Shown piece after piece: positions 1-11,869 of a stretch of 64,000 bases of DNA. Origin of the DNA: Fratercula arctica (Eukaryota; Chordata; Aves; Charadriiformes; Alcidae); NCBI GenBank assembly GCA_947846985.1, contig CANTUZ010000003.1:124690626-124754625 (forward strand), read 5' to 3'. Numbering within the stretch: the first letter of the stretch is position 1; each line of letters starts with the position of its first letter. The notes beneath the pieces were generated by a model. That model saw only the letters and a list, made by a program, of their open reading frames with translations, made no database searches and had not been told where the DNA came from. A program made the translations under genes and the position numbers.

Positions 1-337
1 CAGAACTGGACCCAGTGCTCCAGGTGTGGCCTCACCAATGCAGAGTAGAGGGGGAGGATGACCTCCCTTGACCTGCTGGCCACGCTCTTCTTGATGCCCC
101 CCAGGATGCCATTGGCCTTCTTGGCCACAAGGGCACATTGCTGGCTCATGGTCATCCTGTTGTCCACCAGGACTCCCAGGTCTCTTTCCTCAGAACTGCT
201 CTCCAGCAGGTCAGCCCCAACCTGTCCTGGTGCATGGGGTTGTTCCTCCCCAGGTGCAGCACCCTGCACTTGCCCTTGTTGAATTTCATAAGGTTTCTCT
301 CTGCCCAGATCTCCAACCTGTCCAGGTGTCTCTGTAT
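1..337 (-). mobile_element. CR1 LINE fragment, group 1 (runs off window edge)
   Basis: Read on the - strand it encodes part of the CR1 ORF2 C-terminal region, including [18 protein letters not shown]. It closely matches 55355-55700 and the + strand copy near 15640-15980. It enters from outside the window and ends abruptly at about 337. Like those two copies it has four G where an uninterrupted frame needs five, at about 222-225. Confidence 0.9.
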
Positions 338-1575
338 GTTCAGACATCCCATGACACCGTGAGGTCCTTCCACCAAGGATCCTGGAATCTGATGCCCGTG
401 AGACGCAAGCTTGGCTGCTCTTTGACGATTTCTACCAAATCAGGGTGATGGAGGAGAACAACTGCTTGAAAACTGGCATTTTTGGGGCTTGATTAAGCTG
501 TTGTTAAATCCTCTCCTATCACTGAAAAAGAAAGTATACCATAGGTGAATGCTCCTTGTTACAAATACCAGTCTGACTTGAAGCCATCATGGCACTTTCT
601 CTCAAGTTTAATGGTCCATCCATAGGAAAACTAAATTGCAGCGCTAGCAGGTTTTACTGATCCTATGTGATATTAAGGATTTTAAGTAGATTTTATGATC
701 ATCATCTTATGAATTTTCTTACTGAGAAAGGATGGGGCTTGCCATTCGGATGATCTTCTCAGAACTGTTGAGACGTCAGCATTTCTGATGAGCACCAGGA
801 AAGCAGAAGACAGTGGTAATTGTATCGTCAGCCCTGCTGGAGAGTTTTCTTAGCTTTTAAACTTTTTTTAAACATTTTAACTTTTAAAATATTAGTCCTC
901 AGCTTGAAAAACTTCGGCTTTGGTCTTGCTGCTGTTTGGCGAACGATGTTACAATTCAGTGTATCGAAAAGTGTTTTTTCTTTTCCAGCTCCACCATGCT
1001 CCAAAATCCTTTTACCCTGGATAAACTCTATAGGTTGTTTCCACAGGGATCGGTAGTGTTTTGGGGCTTGGTCATACTACGTTATTGTCAGAAAACTGGG
1101 AGCTGCATCCAGTAGGACCACGAAGAGTTCTCCACATTGTTTCTATGCCATAATAGTTCGGACTGTTCTCTTCCTGAGATATTTACTCCTTACTGAGAAG
1201 GAAAGCTACGGAGGACAAAATAATATAAACTCTGTTGATTTTCTCATGCGCTTGCGCAAATGAGGGTTGTTGGGGATTTTTTTGTAGTAATTTTGAAGGC
1301 CTTACACCTTATGCTGTTGGCTCCCACCAGGTCTTTGCTCTCTGTAGTAAAAAGCCTTTGCGAGAGTTGAGCAGAAGAGGGACGTGTCCCCGGTGCTCAG
1401 TGCTGCTGAGTAGGAAGGGACCTGGAGCTGCTGGGCTTTTTAAAGAAAGGAATTACAGTAATAAATCTTGGGAGACACAAGTCGTTCATACCTGTCCAGT
1501 AAGATGGAGCGCAAACGTAAGAATGCTGACGAGTAAATGAATGGTTTGGGTTGTGTTTTTCTCTTTTAAGCGCAG

Positions 1576-1629
1576 AGGTTTTAAGAACCACGTCCAACTT
1601 CACAGAGAGGACAGGCACCTCTCGTCAAG
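1576..1629 (+). other. Exon-like segment with canonical splice flanks (unproven)
   Basis: A 54-bp segment preceded by a T-rich tract ending AAGCGCAG and followed by GTAAAT. Its length is a multiple of three. Read in the phase the next known exon needs (phase 0 at both ends), its third codon is TAA. If ever spliced in, it would therefore truncate the protein. It matches no known dystrobrevin exon. Such acceptor/donor pairs arise by chance in introns, so this is only a candidate. Confidence 0.15.
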
Positions 1630-1990
1630 GTAAATAGCAGCGTGCAAATGCTCTAATGAGGTCTGCCTCCCTGGATTTATGAGGACAATAGCATTCGCCA
1701 TCGCAATCCTATACCATGTACATAAAACTCTTCCAAAGGCGATGGCCATAAGAATTTGATGTTAATAAAATGCTGGGCAGAAATGAGAGCGACGACTACA
1801 GTTAGATTTCCTTCCCTGTGTTCCACAGGAGTTCATTCCCTGAAGAAACATGGGCTGTCCTACCAACGTCCGACCAGAAGCCCAGCATGGTAGTTGCACA
1901 TTTGAATGATACCTCATGCTTTATCTTCTAATAGCCATATTTAGAAGATGCATTTGAAATATTCCCTTCCACAAGAGGTAATGTGATACT

Positions 1991-2152
1991 CATAGAATCA
2001 TAGAGTCACAGAATGGTTTAGGTTGGAAGGGACCTTAAAGATCATCTCGTTCCACCCCCTGCCCTGGGCAGGGACACCTCCCACCAGCCCAGGTTGCTCC
2101 AAGCCCTGTCCAGCCTGGCCTTGAACCCCTCCAGGGATGGGGCAGCCACAAC
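1991..2152 (-). mobile_element. CR1 3' end fragment
   Basis: Begins with the complement of the CR1 tail (CATAGAATCATAGAGTC), then the hallmark GGTTGGAAGGGACC and the complement of the CR1 3' coding end. It stops after GGGGCAGCCACAAC, close to where the copy at 58054-58191 stops. It is about 160 bp and strongly 5'-truncated. Confidence 0.93.
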
Positions 2153-3310
2153 TCGTATGAATTTAATTTAAAACCCTTAGATCAATAACAGGTCCCACAC
2201 CATGTCCACCAGCTTCTCAGTCATTCTTCAGAATTCTTTTACCCTGGGTAAAACTTCCCCTCGCTCGTGAAATCTGATGATTTCAGAAGAGCAAGGGCAT
2301 CCTGAGACGGCTGCAAAGGATAATCCAGGGCTCGTTAAACTGTCTGCTCCATAAATCAGCCTGCAGTCATCTGGCCTTGAGAAAGGTAGCCACAAACATT
2401 TTCAAACCCAGGTGTCCATTGTAAACTCTTCCATTATGACGTCGTATTTTTTACAGGCTACAGCAAGATACTTGCCTGTCACAGAGGGGATAGGTACATC
2501 TCAGGGGCAGGTTGTAAAGGAACCTGGGGGATTATTGATCAACGATCAATCAAGGAGAGATTAAGGCTACTGATCCTGCGAGAAAAGTAACGGATAAGAA
2601 ATTTTCGGTTACTTAAATGACTTCCCACTTGTGAGAAGAAGTGAATACAGGTGCCCGGCACACTGGATGCTTGGGGCTCAGGTGTCGTTTTGTGGGTAGA
2701 ATGGCAGATTTTGTACAAGTGCTGCACAATCGTGCTGCGTAAGACTACCAGGCTCTCGTAGTCAGAGAAAAAAAAACCAGTGTGAAATAAATGCAACGCT
2801 TGAGCTACAGGAAAAACCATCCGAAAATGCAACATAAACACAAAGACTTCTTCCCATCAACGAAAGAACTGAAAAAGAAAAAAAGTCTGAGTTCTTGCCT
2901 AATCTCAGTTCTTTGTCACTGAGAAGGTGATGGTCAGTGACTGCCCTAGTTTCTATGAAATAACGTGGGTTTTCTCACAGGTCTTTAGAGGTTTATAAAG
3001 CAACATGAATGAAGAGCAGTAACAAGAATGATAAAAGAGAAAAAAGGAAGAATGATACAGAAAACCTAATCAAACAGCTTGAGACGTGAGGGGAGCAGAA
3101 AGTCAGATTTTTCAGGCTTGAAAGGATAGAGGAAAAAATTACTTGAATCAGAACAGAAGAGGTGGGAAGTCGTTGATTCAAATAACTGTATTTAGTTCAC
3201 AAGCCTGAAAATAGTGAAGATCTCATACTTTAGATTTGATAGAAATATGAGTTACGGGATGTTCTGGGGTATTTTAGAGGAAAGATTACTTTTTTCTTTT
3301 TTTCTTTTAG

Positions 3311-3380
3311 AGAGGAGGAGGAGGAGGGTTTTTTTGATGACGATGACAACGATGATGGTGATAATGATGATGATGATGGG
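3311..3380 (+). repeat. Simple repeats: GAG tract then GAT tract
   Basis: An imperfect GAG run (3311-3328) is followed by a T run and an imperfect GAT/GAC run (about 3335-3380). Both are ordinary trinucleotide microsatellites. Confidence 0.85.
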
Positions 3381-3859
3381 GAAAAACATTCTGAGACATT
3401 GCTATTTGCCGTAGTGCAGGAAACAATGCTTGGTTTCAGCTATGGAACCAGAAGATGACGTGTTTCCAAACGAGGTGTAAATAGAGAGAAGAAAGCTACC
3501 CAGCTTTGTTTCGCGATTAAAGGAAGGTTTTCTCTCACGTTCTTTGAAAGGGAACAGTGACCCATGAGGAGCCCTCAGAGGCTGGAAATGGCCGAGCAAC
3601 CAACGTTGCTCTCTGCAGTATGAAAATTAAAGCTGGCCATCGCTTTTGGATCGTACACCTTATCTCTTTGCAATTAATAGATCGGTATCAATGTGAACGC
3701 CCTACACCCAGCATTGTCAGAGCTGGAGTGCCCTGAGGGTTTAGTGGCTTCCCTGGTTCTGGATAACGATGGTGCAGCTGGGACCTGCCTACAGGCGTTG
3801 TCCCCTGCGGGTCAGCTCAGCTCTGCCTAAGCCACGCCGGGGCAGATGCTTATCCAAAT

Positions 3860-3965
3860 TATTTTTAGAAACCTCAGTGGATGGAGCCCACTCCAGCTGG
3901 AGACCATCGAGGCAATTTGTTCCAATATGTAAATTAATCTACCAGTAAGAAGTTTTCCCTGAATC
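3860..3965 (-). mobile_element. Old CR1-like fragment
   Basis: The pattern 'aaacctc..tggatgga..cccactcc...gcaatttgttccaat...agaagttttccct' follows the minus-strand layout of CR1 3' ends (block before the LPREV motif, then the RxNFF motif). It is heavily diverged, so the boundaries are approximate. Confidence 0.45.
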
Positions 3966-4224
3966 CCAAAACAATTCTTCCGTGCTTGGTTTGAGCCCAC
4001 CACTCATTCTCCAGTCTCAGGGGTTATGGAGAGTGATGTGTTACTTTCCTCTTAGCAGCAAGCGTTGTATATTTGAAGTTTCTGGTGTTATCTCCTCTCA
4101 TTCTTTTATTCCCTTCGTTCCTTTGGTCTTTCCTCATTGTCATGATGTACAGACCCCTGATCGTTCTTCTTCACCCTCTTTCTCCAGTTGACCCTTAGCG
4201 TTTTAGCTTTTTTGTAGCTGGAGG

Positions 4225-4459
4225 CAGCGATTCACCGGCGTCGGAGAGCAGGGGCAGGTCACGGGGCAGCACGGGGCGTCCCCTGCCTCAGCCAGCCCGC
4301 CCCGGGCTCTGCGGCGCCGTGGGGTTATGGCCTCGCGCCCAGGTTGGGAACTCGACTCACCAGCAAACCCGGTTTTGCAGAACTGCTGCCTCGTCCGTCG
4401 GGTGTCGATGCAGTTCACATCTCGAAAAATCTGTAAAATGTAAAAAAAAAAAAAAAAAA
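4225..4459 (+). other. CpG-rich segment ending in an 18-A run
   Basis: Bases 4225-4420 are unusually rich in CpG for this intron. The segment is followed by TGTAAAATGT and a pure A run at 4442-4459. A GC-rich body ending in poly-A is what a retroposed transcript can look like. I see no clear target-site duplication, no polyadenylation signal before the A run and no recognisable protein. It could equally be a chance A-run beside a CpG-rich patch. Confidence 0.25.
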
Positions 4460-4639
4460 GTAAATAGACAAAAAAATAAAGACAAGTTTGCACTTGTCTT
4501 AATAGAATACAACCTACTTTTTTCGAAACCATTTCCCCAATTTATCAAATAATTTTATATTTTAGTATATTTTTTATTTTCTACTTCATCTTGTCCTGTA
4601 AAGCAGTGGGAGCTCGCCACTGTGTGCTCCGCGGATGTA

Positions 4640-5230
4640 AGAAGCAAACGCTTTATTCCATCATCCATGATATTAATGAAAATACTGACTGGTACTAAAT
4701 CTAAGAGAAAAGCTGTAAAACCTCACAAGAGGATGTCAAAAGCATTGCTGAGGTGAAAGTGTATTGTGGTAATAGTTTCTCTCCTATACATAGGATTTGG
4801 TTTTTTACTGTGGAAGGAAAGCGGTTTGCTTTGGCATGATTCGATCCTAAAAACTCCATGTAGACTATTAGCCTGTCTTCAAAGTCTTTACAAGTGGTTT
4901 TATTCTGTGTGTTTTCCCCAAGAACTGAGGTTAAGCCGACTGGTCTGTAGCTGTTAGTTCCTCCTTACATTGCTTGTAATGCCAGCGTTGTGGATGGCCT
5001 CTTCTAGCATGTGGAGTGTCACCTTATGAAACTTAGTGCTCTCAGAGATGACCACAAACGCTCTGGGATTGCCTGAGGTTTATTGAAGTACCAAGATCTC
5101 AGTGCTCTGGTGCATTTCCTCGTGCCCCGGCTACTCGAAGCATCTGTCTGTGCTGTCTGCGGTCTGTTTTCTCTTTTCTAATCTGGGTTTTTACCCTAAG
5201 GCTGTAAATCCCATGTCCCGGACAGTTAAT
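4640..5230 (-). mobile_element. Ancient CR1/L3-like LINE relic
   Basis: The order of blocks matches the minus-strand reverse-transcriptase region of old vertebrate CR1/L3-type elements: 'tgatattaatgaaaatactgactggtact', 'tcaaaagcattgctgaggtgaaa', 'ttggcatgattcgatcct' and finally 'ctgaggttaagccgactggtctgtag'. It is highly decayed. Family assignment rests on remembered block order, not on an alignment. Confidence 0.5.
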
Positions 5231-6077
5231 GTTTTTTCATATTGGGCTGTCATTGGATATTTTTTAATAAAACCTGACACAGAGAGCATGGACCAGCATC
5301 CCGGCGCTGCCTCCCAACCAGCGCTGCGTCCCACCCTGCTGGCGGGACGGAGGGAGCCGCTGCCTCCCCCGATGCCTGTCCGCGGGCAGGGCGGCACAGG
5401 AGCTGTCTCTTCTCACCCATTCAAGGTCAGATGTATCCAGAACTGGTGTCAGGTATTTTCTGGACAAGCGTGGTAGCAATTAGACACGTACCTCTGGGGT
5501 ATTTCCCGCAGGCTCGGTGCTGTCTGAGGTGACTTTCTGACACACTTTGGGATATGCAAGAGTCTAGACACCTCTCCTGAGTCCACACTGCGGTGCAGGT
5601 CAGGTGAGAGATAAGTGCTTTATCTCAATAACTGAGTGTACGGTAGACACGTAGGCTTTGTGTGTAGCACTCATTAAAAACTTCCGGCACCCACATCTAT
5701 AATGGTGAGCGCTCCGGAAGAGTGCAGCTGCGTACAAAGCACCTGCTGCGGATGGACTGGGTGAATCCCAAACCGTGCTGAGAACTGCTTGAGAGCGCTT
5801 GTTAGTCTGGGCTAAAAACAAGGCAGGGGCCATACTGGATATCTGACAATACGGGTGGTCAAATTCCAGTGTCTGCCTGGTGCTTTTTATTTCACCAGCG
5901 TAGGCACCCCCTCTGCAGTCTCTCAGGGGGAGCATCAGGTGCCTTTTCAGTTCAAGAACCTGGAAGGTTTACATGTTGGTGGAGAATCAGCAGCCTGAAA
6001 ATTTTTTTCTGGGCTTGTTTAGCCTTGAGAAGATTTTGGGGTGTCTTTTTGTGTATTAATATATGATGGTGGGAAGT

Positions 6078-6352
6078 AAGATGATGGAGCCAGACCCTCT
6101 TCAGTGGCATCCTATGAAGGAGAAGAGGCAATGGGCAGTAGCTCACTTCCATTTAAACAGAAGAAAAAGCTTAAGGGCTCAAGCACTGGATCAAGTCATG
6201 CCAGGAGGTTGTGGAGTCTTCATCCTTGGAGGTATTCAAAACTCAGCTGGACAATGCCCTGAGCAGCCCACTGTAGTTGACATTGCTTTGAGCAGGGGTT
6301 TTGGATTAGACCGTCTCAAAAGGTCTTTTCCAACCCCGATGACTCTGGTTCT
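6078..6352 (+). mobile_element. Old CR1 3' end copy
   Basis: The + strand carries the CR1 3' block order: GGAGCCAGACCCTCTTCAG, then 'gaggcaatgggca', then 'ggaggttgtggagtcttcatccttggag', ending in a diverged 'aaggtcttttccaacc'. Indels remove most of the RxNFF block. It is older than the copies at 10 kb and 44 kb. Confidence 0.75.
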
Positions 6353-6914
6353 GAGTTACAATAAAAAATTAAGTGGGCTCTTGGAAGCAGTAGAACAAAT
6401 AAGAGAACATAGAATTGTCACACAAAATAGCCGCTGTACAGTTTCCAAAAGACCTCTTGCTAGTGATGCTTCAAAGCCAGCAGCATGAGGGAGGTGCCTC
6501 CTCTAAGTTCTCTGCAGTGTTGTCTTTGCTCCTCAAGGACTCGAGTACTTTGGGTCATGAGGGTGATTCAGGCTTTGGACAGGATTTCTGAAGAAAGGGA
6601 TTAAGGACAAGGTTGTGTTTTTATAGGCACAGTCCTACTTTGTAGGAGAACAAAGGTTCATGTTCTTCAGATGGAGCCCCAGAGCCTCAGGAAGCTCCTG
6701 AGGCTGCAGGTGAAACCCGTCACCTGCACTTGTCCTCGTAGTTGGTTGTACCAGGATGCAGGGAGAGACCATGGGACCTCAGCTTTGTGACGCGCTGTTC
6801 TGGGGGACCACTAGGTCCTATCAGTGTTATCTACCCCGAGACTGGCCAGGTCACCCCAAGATGGAAAGAGTGGTGGCAGTGCTGCTGCCTGCACTGTGCA
6901 TCTACCCCGAACGT

Positions 6915-6956
6915 CGAGATGAGATGCGATGCGATGAGATGAGATGTGAGATGATG
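6915..6956 (+). repeat. GATGA pentanucleotide repeat
   Basis: About eight imperfect tandem copies of GATGA/GATGC. Confidence 0.85.
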
Positions 6957-8185
6957 GGGTTTTGCCCCGGCTGTATCAGCAGGTCCATCCCAGCTCCTCG
7001 CCCACACCAGCCCCGTTCCTCGGTGTGAGAGCAGAGCCCACCCTGCGCCGTCAGCTCCTCCCCGCTGCCTGGGCGAAGAGGGGCTTTTTCTGACCCTGCT
7101 GCAATGAACGGTGTTTCTGCGTTGATTTATTTTTACTTTTCACACTGCTCATTTTAACTCCCAAGCTGTTTTGTTTCTTCTTGCCTGGGACCGGCCCTAC
7201 CAACCCATTTTCACCCAGGCAGTTTCCACATCATTAGGAGACTCCTGCAGTGGCTGCCGGCTCAGCCGGGAGGATGCAGAAGACCGGCTTGTAGGTGTGT
7301 CATTCAAGCAAGGCTCATTTGCCATGTCCAAACCCTCCCACCATGTGGGTTTTGCCCAAAGAAGGGAAGTGCTATCCGCACTTCAGGCCTAATTCCAGTC
7401 AGTGTTGGCTCTAGATACCCACAGCGAAACAAAACTGAAACCCTAGCACTGCCTGTCCCCTTCGTCCTGGGGCTGTCACTCTCCAGCCTGTCTCCAGGAG
7501 CGCTGGTGGACACCAAGCTCTTCTCTCCAACTTCCGTTTTTCTACCCCAAATAGTTTCCAAAAATGGTTGTGAAAGTCTCTGCTCAAACCAGGATCCCAG
7601 TCTGAGGTCCTTCTGAAAACGTTGTGGTAAAAATCTGTGCAATCTTGAGATCAGATGAAAACAAAAGGCAGAAGCAGAGCACCGAAGTTCAGCGCTCTTG
7701 ACAGAGCCCCAGAGATCTGCCAGCTGGGCGGTACGTTGGTGTCTGCGCTCATCCTTCTGGCGCCAGCAGTGAGGGGACTTTGCCAGGCTCCCTTTGCCCG
7801 CTTTTGGTCTGTTCTGCCACATCAGCCCCTCAGAGTCTCCCCTGGAGCCAGAGTCCTGCCCAGTCCACACTCCTGGAGAAACACCGACGCTTGTGAACGA
7901 AACAAGGAGTCCTAGCTGTGATCTGCCATCAACACGACGAGCCAAGAGTCAGGACCCCATCTGGTCCCACAGCACAACCACTGTCGGGTGGGATGGTTCT
8001 GCTCTCCCAGGGCTGCTGTGTTCGCAGCATCTCCTCCACGAGCACCATCCTGGGGGTGCTCACACCCCGTGTCCCAAGGACACCATGAGAGGCAGAGGCA
8101 CCGTGACCTTAATCATCTGCGCTGCCAGTGTGCGCTCACCCTCTCTGCACGGGACCCAGAGACGCCCAGAATAAGGAAATCTGAT

Positions 8186-8571
8186 CCGGGGACTGGAGCA
8201 TCTCACACGTGAGGCAAGGCTGAGAGAGCTCAGCTGGAGCAGAGCAGGCCCAGGATGACCTCATCAATGTCTACAAGTACCTACAGGGATGGTGCACAGA
8301 GGACGGAGCCAGGCTCTTCAGTGGTGCCCAGTGCAGAGGCAGTGGGCACAAACTGGAACACAGGAGGTTTCCTCTGAACTTCAGGAGACACTTCTCAGTG
8401 TGAGGGTGCCCGAGCACTGGCACGGGTGCCCAGGGAGGTTGTGGAGTCTCCATCCTTGGAGATATTCACAAGTTGTTTGGACCAGGTCCTGGGCACCTGG
8501 CTCTGGGTGGCCCTGCTGGAGCAGATGTCCTCCAGAGGGCCCTCCCAACCTCAGCCGCTCTGATTCTGTAG
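8186..8571 (+). mobile_element. CR1 3' end copy, older relative of group 1
   Basis: Runs from 'gactggagcatctcacacgtgaggcaaggctgagagagct' to a decayed 'ctcccaacctcagccgctctgattctgt' end. It has the 'gccaggctcttcagtggtgcccag' and 'ggttgtggagtctccatccttgga' blocks on the + strand. It is about 385 bp and 5'-truncated, with scattered indels. Confidence 0.85.
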
Positions 8572-9549
8572 TGGCCTGGTGTCAGAAGCAGACCCTACGT
8601 ACCGTCTCATTCCTCGGGCATCTCTTAGCCAGGGAGACCTGTCCGTGATAAAAGATGTCCCCTCAACTCCAAGTGGAGAACTTGTGTGTCTGATGGCCAG
8701 AAGGGTAGCTTCGAGTTGTACTCCATCTCCCGAACAGTGTCTTAGGATTCCACTGGGAAAATGCACTGAGCCAGTAGAAGACCCTGTAATTCTTCTCTCT
8801 CTCTCTTTTTGGTCCATATAATTGGCTTCTTCAGCATCCAGCCCAGCTGCCGACAGGTTCTCCCAGAAACTGCAAATTCCTGTTTAATTGCCTGGTCCTT
8901 TTCTCAGTAGGGCTGGTGGCTGCTGGTGAAAGCGTGCCAAACGCAGGGACCGCAAAGGTCAGGGCTCGCCGGGAAAACGCATTCATTCAGCAATCTCCCT
9001 CCAGTTGATGCTTTTGAGGGGTTCAGAAGAGTTAGGTTTCCCAGAGGCAGTGGCCATGCTTAGATTTGGTATCTGTGAATAATCCTGTTCATAAGCTGTA
9101 AGTTGTTGTAACTTTTCTTCACTAGCTGCTGTATGGGAAGGTCAGAGTTTCGCTGAAAGAATTCATGGTAATGGTGTAACTGCGCCTTTTCCCAGGGAAG
9201 CCTGTCGGTGCGTTAGGAGCAGACAGGTACGCTGTGTTTTTTTCTGAAGGTCTTTAAAAAAAAAAACCAAAAAAAAACCCAAACAAATAAAATTCTGCAG
9301 GGGGATAGTGAGGACGGTGAGCCGGGTCAGGCTTTCAGCAGCCGCCCACCCTGAGATGAGAGAGCAGAACCGCGTCTCCGTGTGCCCCCGTAGCCCATCT
9401 CAGCACAGCCGTTTTCACAGTTTTGCAGCTGGAGCTGTAGGTATCGCACCGCGGCATCCGGGAAATACGGGGCCGGATCCAAACTGTGTCATATGTGGTA
9501 AGAGGTAATGAATATTTTGTCTAATTTTCCTCTGTTCCTCATCCACCAG

Positions 9550-9635
9550 CCTCGCCCACCGACAGACCTGGGTTTCAGCTTTGATGCCAATAAACAACAA
9601 AGACAGCTGATAGCGGAGCTGGAAAACAAAAACAG
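9550..9635 (+). CDS. DTNB: Beta-dystrobrevin exon, start of coiled-coil H1
   Basis: This 86-nt exon reads [20 protein letters not shown], then IAELENKNR split across the next junction (phase 0 in, phase 2 out). The acceptor is CCACCAG after a T/C-rich tract and the donor is CAG|GTAAAA. Dystrobrevins are cytoplasmic members of the dystrophin-glycoprotein complex, and this region begins the first helix that pairs with the matching coiled coil of dystrophin or utrophin. [18 protein letters not shown] is shared by the family. The TDLxFxFDANK lead-in fits beta-dystrobrevin, while alpha has an APDISF-type lead-in (from knowledge of the proteins, not a search). Compared with the mammalian form I remember, Ser and Asn are replaced by Gly and Ser just before FDANK. 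Upstream domains (EF-hand-like, ZZ finger) lie outside the window. Confidence 0.93.
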
Positions 9636-11869
9636 GTAAAAAGCGAGCTTTGATCAGTATTGTTTTAGGAACAACATTTGAGGAGAGAGAAACCTTTAGT
9701 CCTTGTGCTTTGTTGTTTTTAACCTTTTGTGTTATATTAACCAGATTGTTTTCCTAGATCTTTTGTAGAGAGGTGTAGCTGCCTCGTTACCCAATTAGCT
9801 GGGTGCGGATGCAGCTGCGGTGCCCTCGTTCCCCGGGGAGCAGGTTGATCTTCTTCACTGATCTTCTTACCATCACCTCAACTGGCGCTGAGCCCCAGGA
9901 GCTGCGCCGCTGCCGGGTGCTGCTGTCTGCAGCCCCAGCAAACTTCTCGCAGCAGGAAAGTGAATCAGCTGCGAGGCAGTGGAGCGAGCCGGTTGAAAAG
10001 CTGGGGTGGGTAAATTCAGCTTGAAAAGGGTGAGGGTTATTTTTCCTTTTGCTGGAAAACAAAAATGTCTGAGGAAACTGGGAGGGCTGGAAGAAATAGG
10101 AGATGGGCTGTAGGAGACATGGTTTCCTTCTTCTGGCCATGAGCCGGCACCGTGCGCTGGCAGCCCAGAAACCCCCCGCAGCCTGGGCTGCATCCCCAGC
10201 AGCGTGGGCAGCAGGGCGAGGGGGGGGAGTCTGCCCCTCTGCTCCGCTCGGGGGAGACCCCCCTGCAGCGCTGCCTCCAGCTCTGGGGCCTCAGCACAGG
10301 AGAGACACGGAGCTGTTGGAGCGGGGCCAGAGGAGGCCCCGGAGATGCTGGGAGGGCTGGAGCCCCTCTGCTGGGAGGACAGGCTGAGAGAGCTGGGGGG
10401 GTTCAGCCTGGAGAAGAGAAGGCTCCGCGGAGACCTTCCAGCCCCTGCCAGGCCCTCAAGGGGCTCCAGGAAAGCTGGGGAGGGACTCTGGAGCAGGGAG
10501 GGGAGCCGTGGGACGAGGGGGAAGGGTTTTACACTGACAGAGGGGAGACTGAGAGGAGAGATTGGGAAGAAATTCTTTGGTGTGAGGGGGGTGAGCCCCT
10601 GGCCCAGGTTGCCCAGAGAAGCTGTGGCTGCCCCATCCCTGGAGGGGTTCAAGGCCAGGTTGGACGGGGCTTGGAGCAACCTGGGCTGGTGGGAGGTGTC
10701 CCTGCCCAGGGCAGGGGGTGGCACTGGGGGGCTTTAAGGTCCCTTCCCACCCAAACCACTCTGTGATTCTATGAATTTTCTTGCTGCAGAGGGACTGTTA
10801 AGAAGAGATCGCTGGTTTTATCACAGTATTGCATTGGCACTTACCCCTTCTTCAGCAGCCACATCTCAAGCTCGTGTTTCTCTGCCTGCAATGGTGCAGC
10901 TCCAAAGACCCAGCCGCTGAGCAGCTGCCAACCCCACGTGCCATACGGCACCGCTGGGCTCAGAGTTGCCTACGGAGCCTCCCGGTAGCCCAGTGATGTG
11001 CTCTCCTGGTACCCATGCTGGGGTCCAGCCTCATCTGGGCAGCGTGTCTGTGCTCGCTGCCTGCACGGCCCGGCCAAGGCGTCCTCAGCACAGCGGGTGC
11101 TACCCGGCTTCGGGTCAGCTGGGAGGAGAACCAGTTCCTGGAGAGCAGCTCCATCCCCACACCCTCACTGCGCTGCCGAGAGCCCTTGCGGGCGCTTGAA
11201 ATCATTCCTCGAGATCACAGATAAGGGAGATCTCTATCAGCGCGGGTATGGAACCCTGCAAGGGGAGCTGCTCAGCAGTTTTAAAAAAGAGCAGGAGGGG
11301 TTAGAATTAGAGATTATAATCTTCGCTCCCAGGAGGATTTAATTTCCATTTTAATAAGTGAGTCCTTGGCCGTGGGTGCTGCGTTCCCTCACCTCCAGCT
11401 ACGCAAAGCTGGCTGATGCCCTTCCCCTCGTGCGTTTGTCTCTAGGACCAGGAGCTGCTCTTCTCCCTCCTCCTGCCGACCTGCCGGCAGCCCGGCACGG
11501 GGCGGTGGGAGGGTAACGGTGCTGGCACGGCTGAGGATGCCGGCGGTGCCTCCGAGCCCCTCCGGCAGCATGTGCAATGCCCATTGTGCTGACAATGGAG
11601 CTTTTCCCCTCTTAGAGCGGTCTCTGAGCCCATCCCGCACGGAAGGTTTTGGAGAGGCATTGCCAGCGTATGGCACATGAGTGATTTCATACTTCTTATT
11701 AAGTGATAAGTTTTCCGTGTGTGTGGCAGCAATTCACAGGTCTGCATGAACTTCCTCGTCGCGGGTTTGGGTCCGTGCCAGTCCTACGCCAACAAAATTG
11801 CTGCACTTCGGCCAAAAGAGCGCTGACTGACCTTTTTCCTCTTTAATCTTCCCTCTGTCGTTTCTACAG
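9636..11869 (+). other. DTNB: DTNB intron (2,234 bp)
   Basis: GT (9636-9637) to AG (11868-11869). It contains one CR1 copy at 10133-10773. Bases 9636-10132 and 10774-11869 show nothing I can identify. The latter is moderately GC-rich with several CpGs. The acceptor has a strong polypyrimidine tract (11831-11866). Confidence 0.9.
10133..10773 (+). mobile_element. CR1 copy, group 2
   Basis: About 640 bp on the + strand, from CTGGCCATGAGCC to CTCTGTGATTCTATG. It contains degraded versions of the [27 protein letters not shown] and [13 protein letters not shown] blocks. Frames are broken between blocks, so no protein is made. It is almost identical to 44247-44905 over the first ~370 bp and starts at the same consensus position. 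The open frames seen here on both strands come only from its GC-richness. Confidence 0.93.

Larger units (their letters stand above)
1..9549 (+). other. DTNB: DTNB upstream intron (partial)
   Basis: Sequence before the first recognised exon, taken as intron because that exon opens with a splice acceptor (polypyrimidine tract, then CAG at 9547-9549). I looked for the preceding dystrobrevin exons (the EEHRLIARYAARLAAE region and earlier) and found none, so this intron is at least 9.5 kb. It holds CR1 copies or fragments at 1-337, 1991-2152, 3860-3965, 6078-6352 and 8186-8571, an old LINE-like stretch at 4640-5230, and simple repeats at 3311-3380, 4442-4459 and 6915-6956. I see nothing recognisable in 338-1990 (apart from an exon-like segment at 1576-1629), 2153-3310, 5231-6077, 6353-8185 or 8572-9549. 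An A-rich patch lies near 9250-9295. Confidence 0.6.

Noticed and set aside
7304..7945. 213-codon open frame on -
   Set aside because: No recognisable domain, no splice context, and competing open frames on the other strand; treated as chance.
9873..10766. Open frames of 204 (+) and 283 (-) codons
   Set aside because: They lie over a GC-rich CR1 copy; equivalent frames recur at 44083-44940 over the sister copy.
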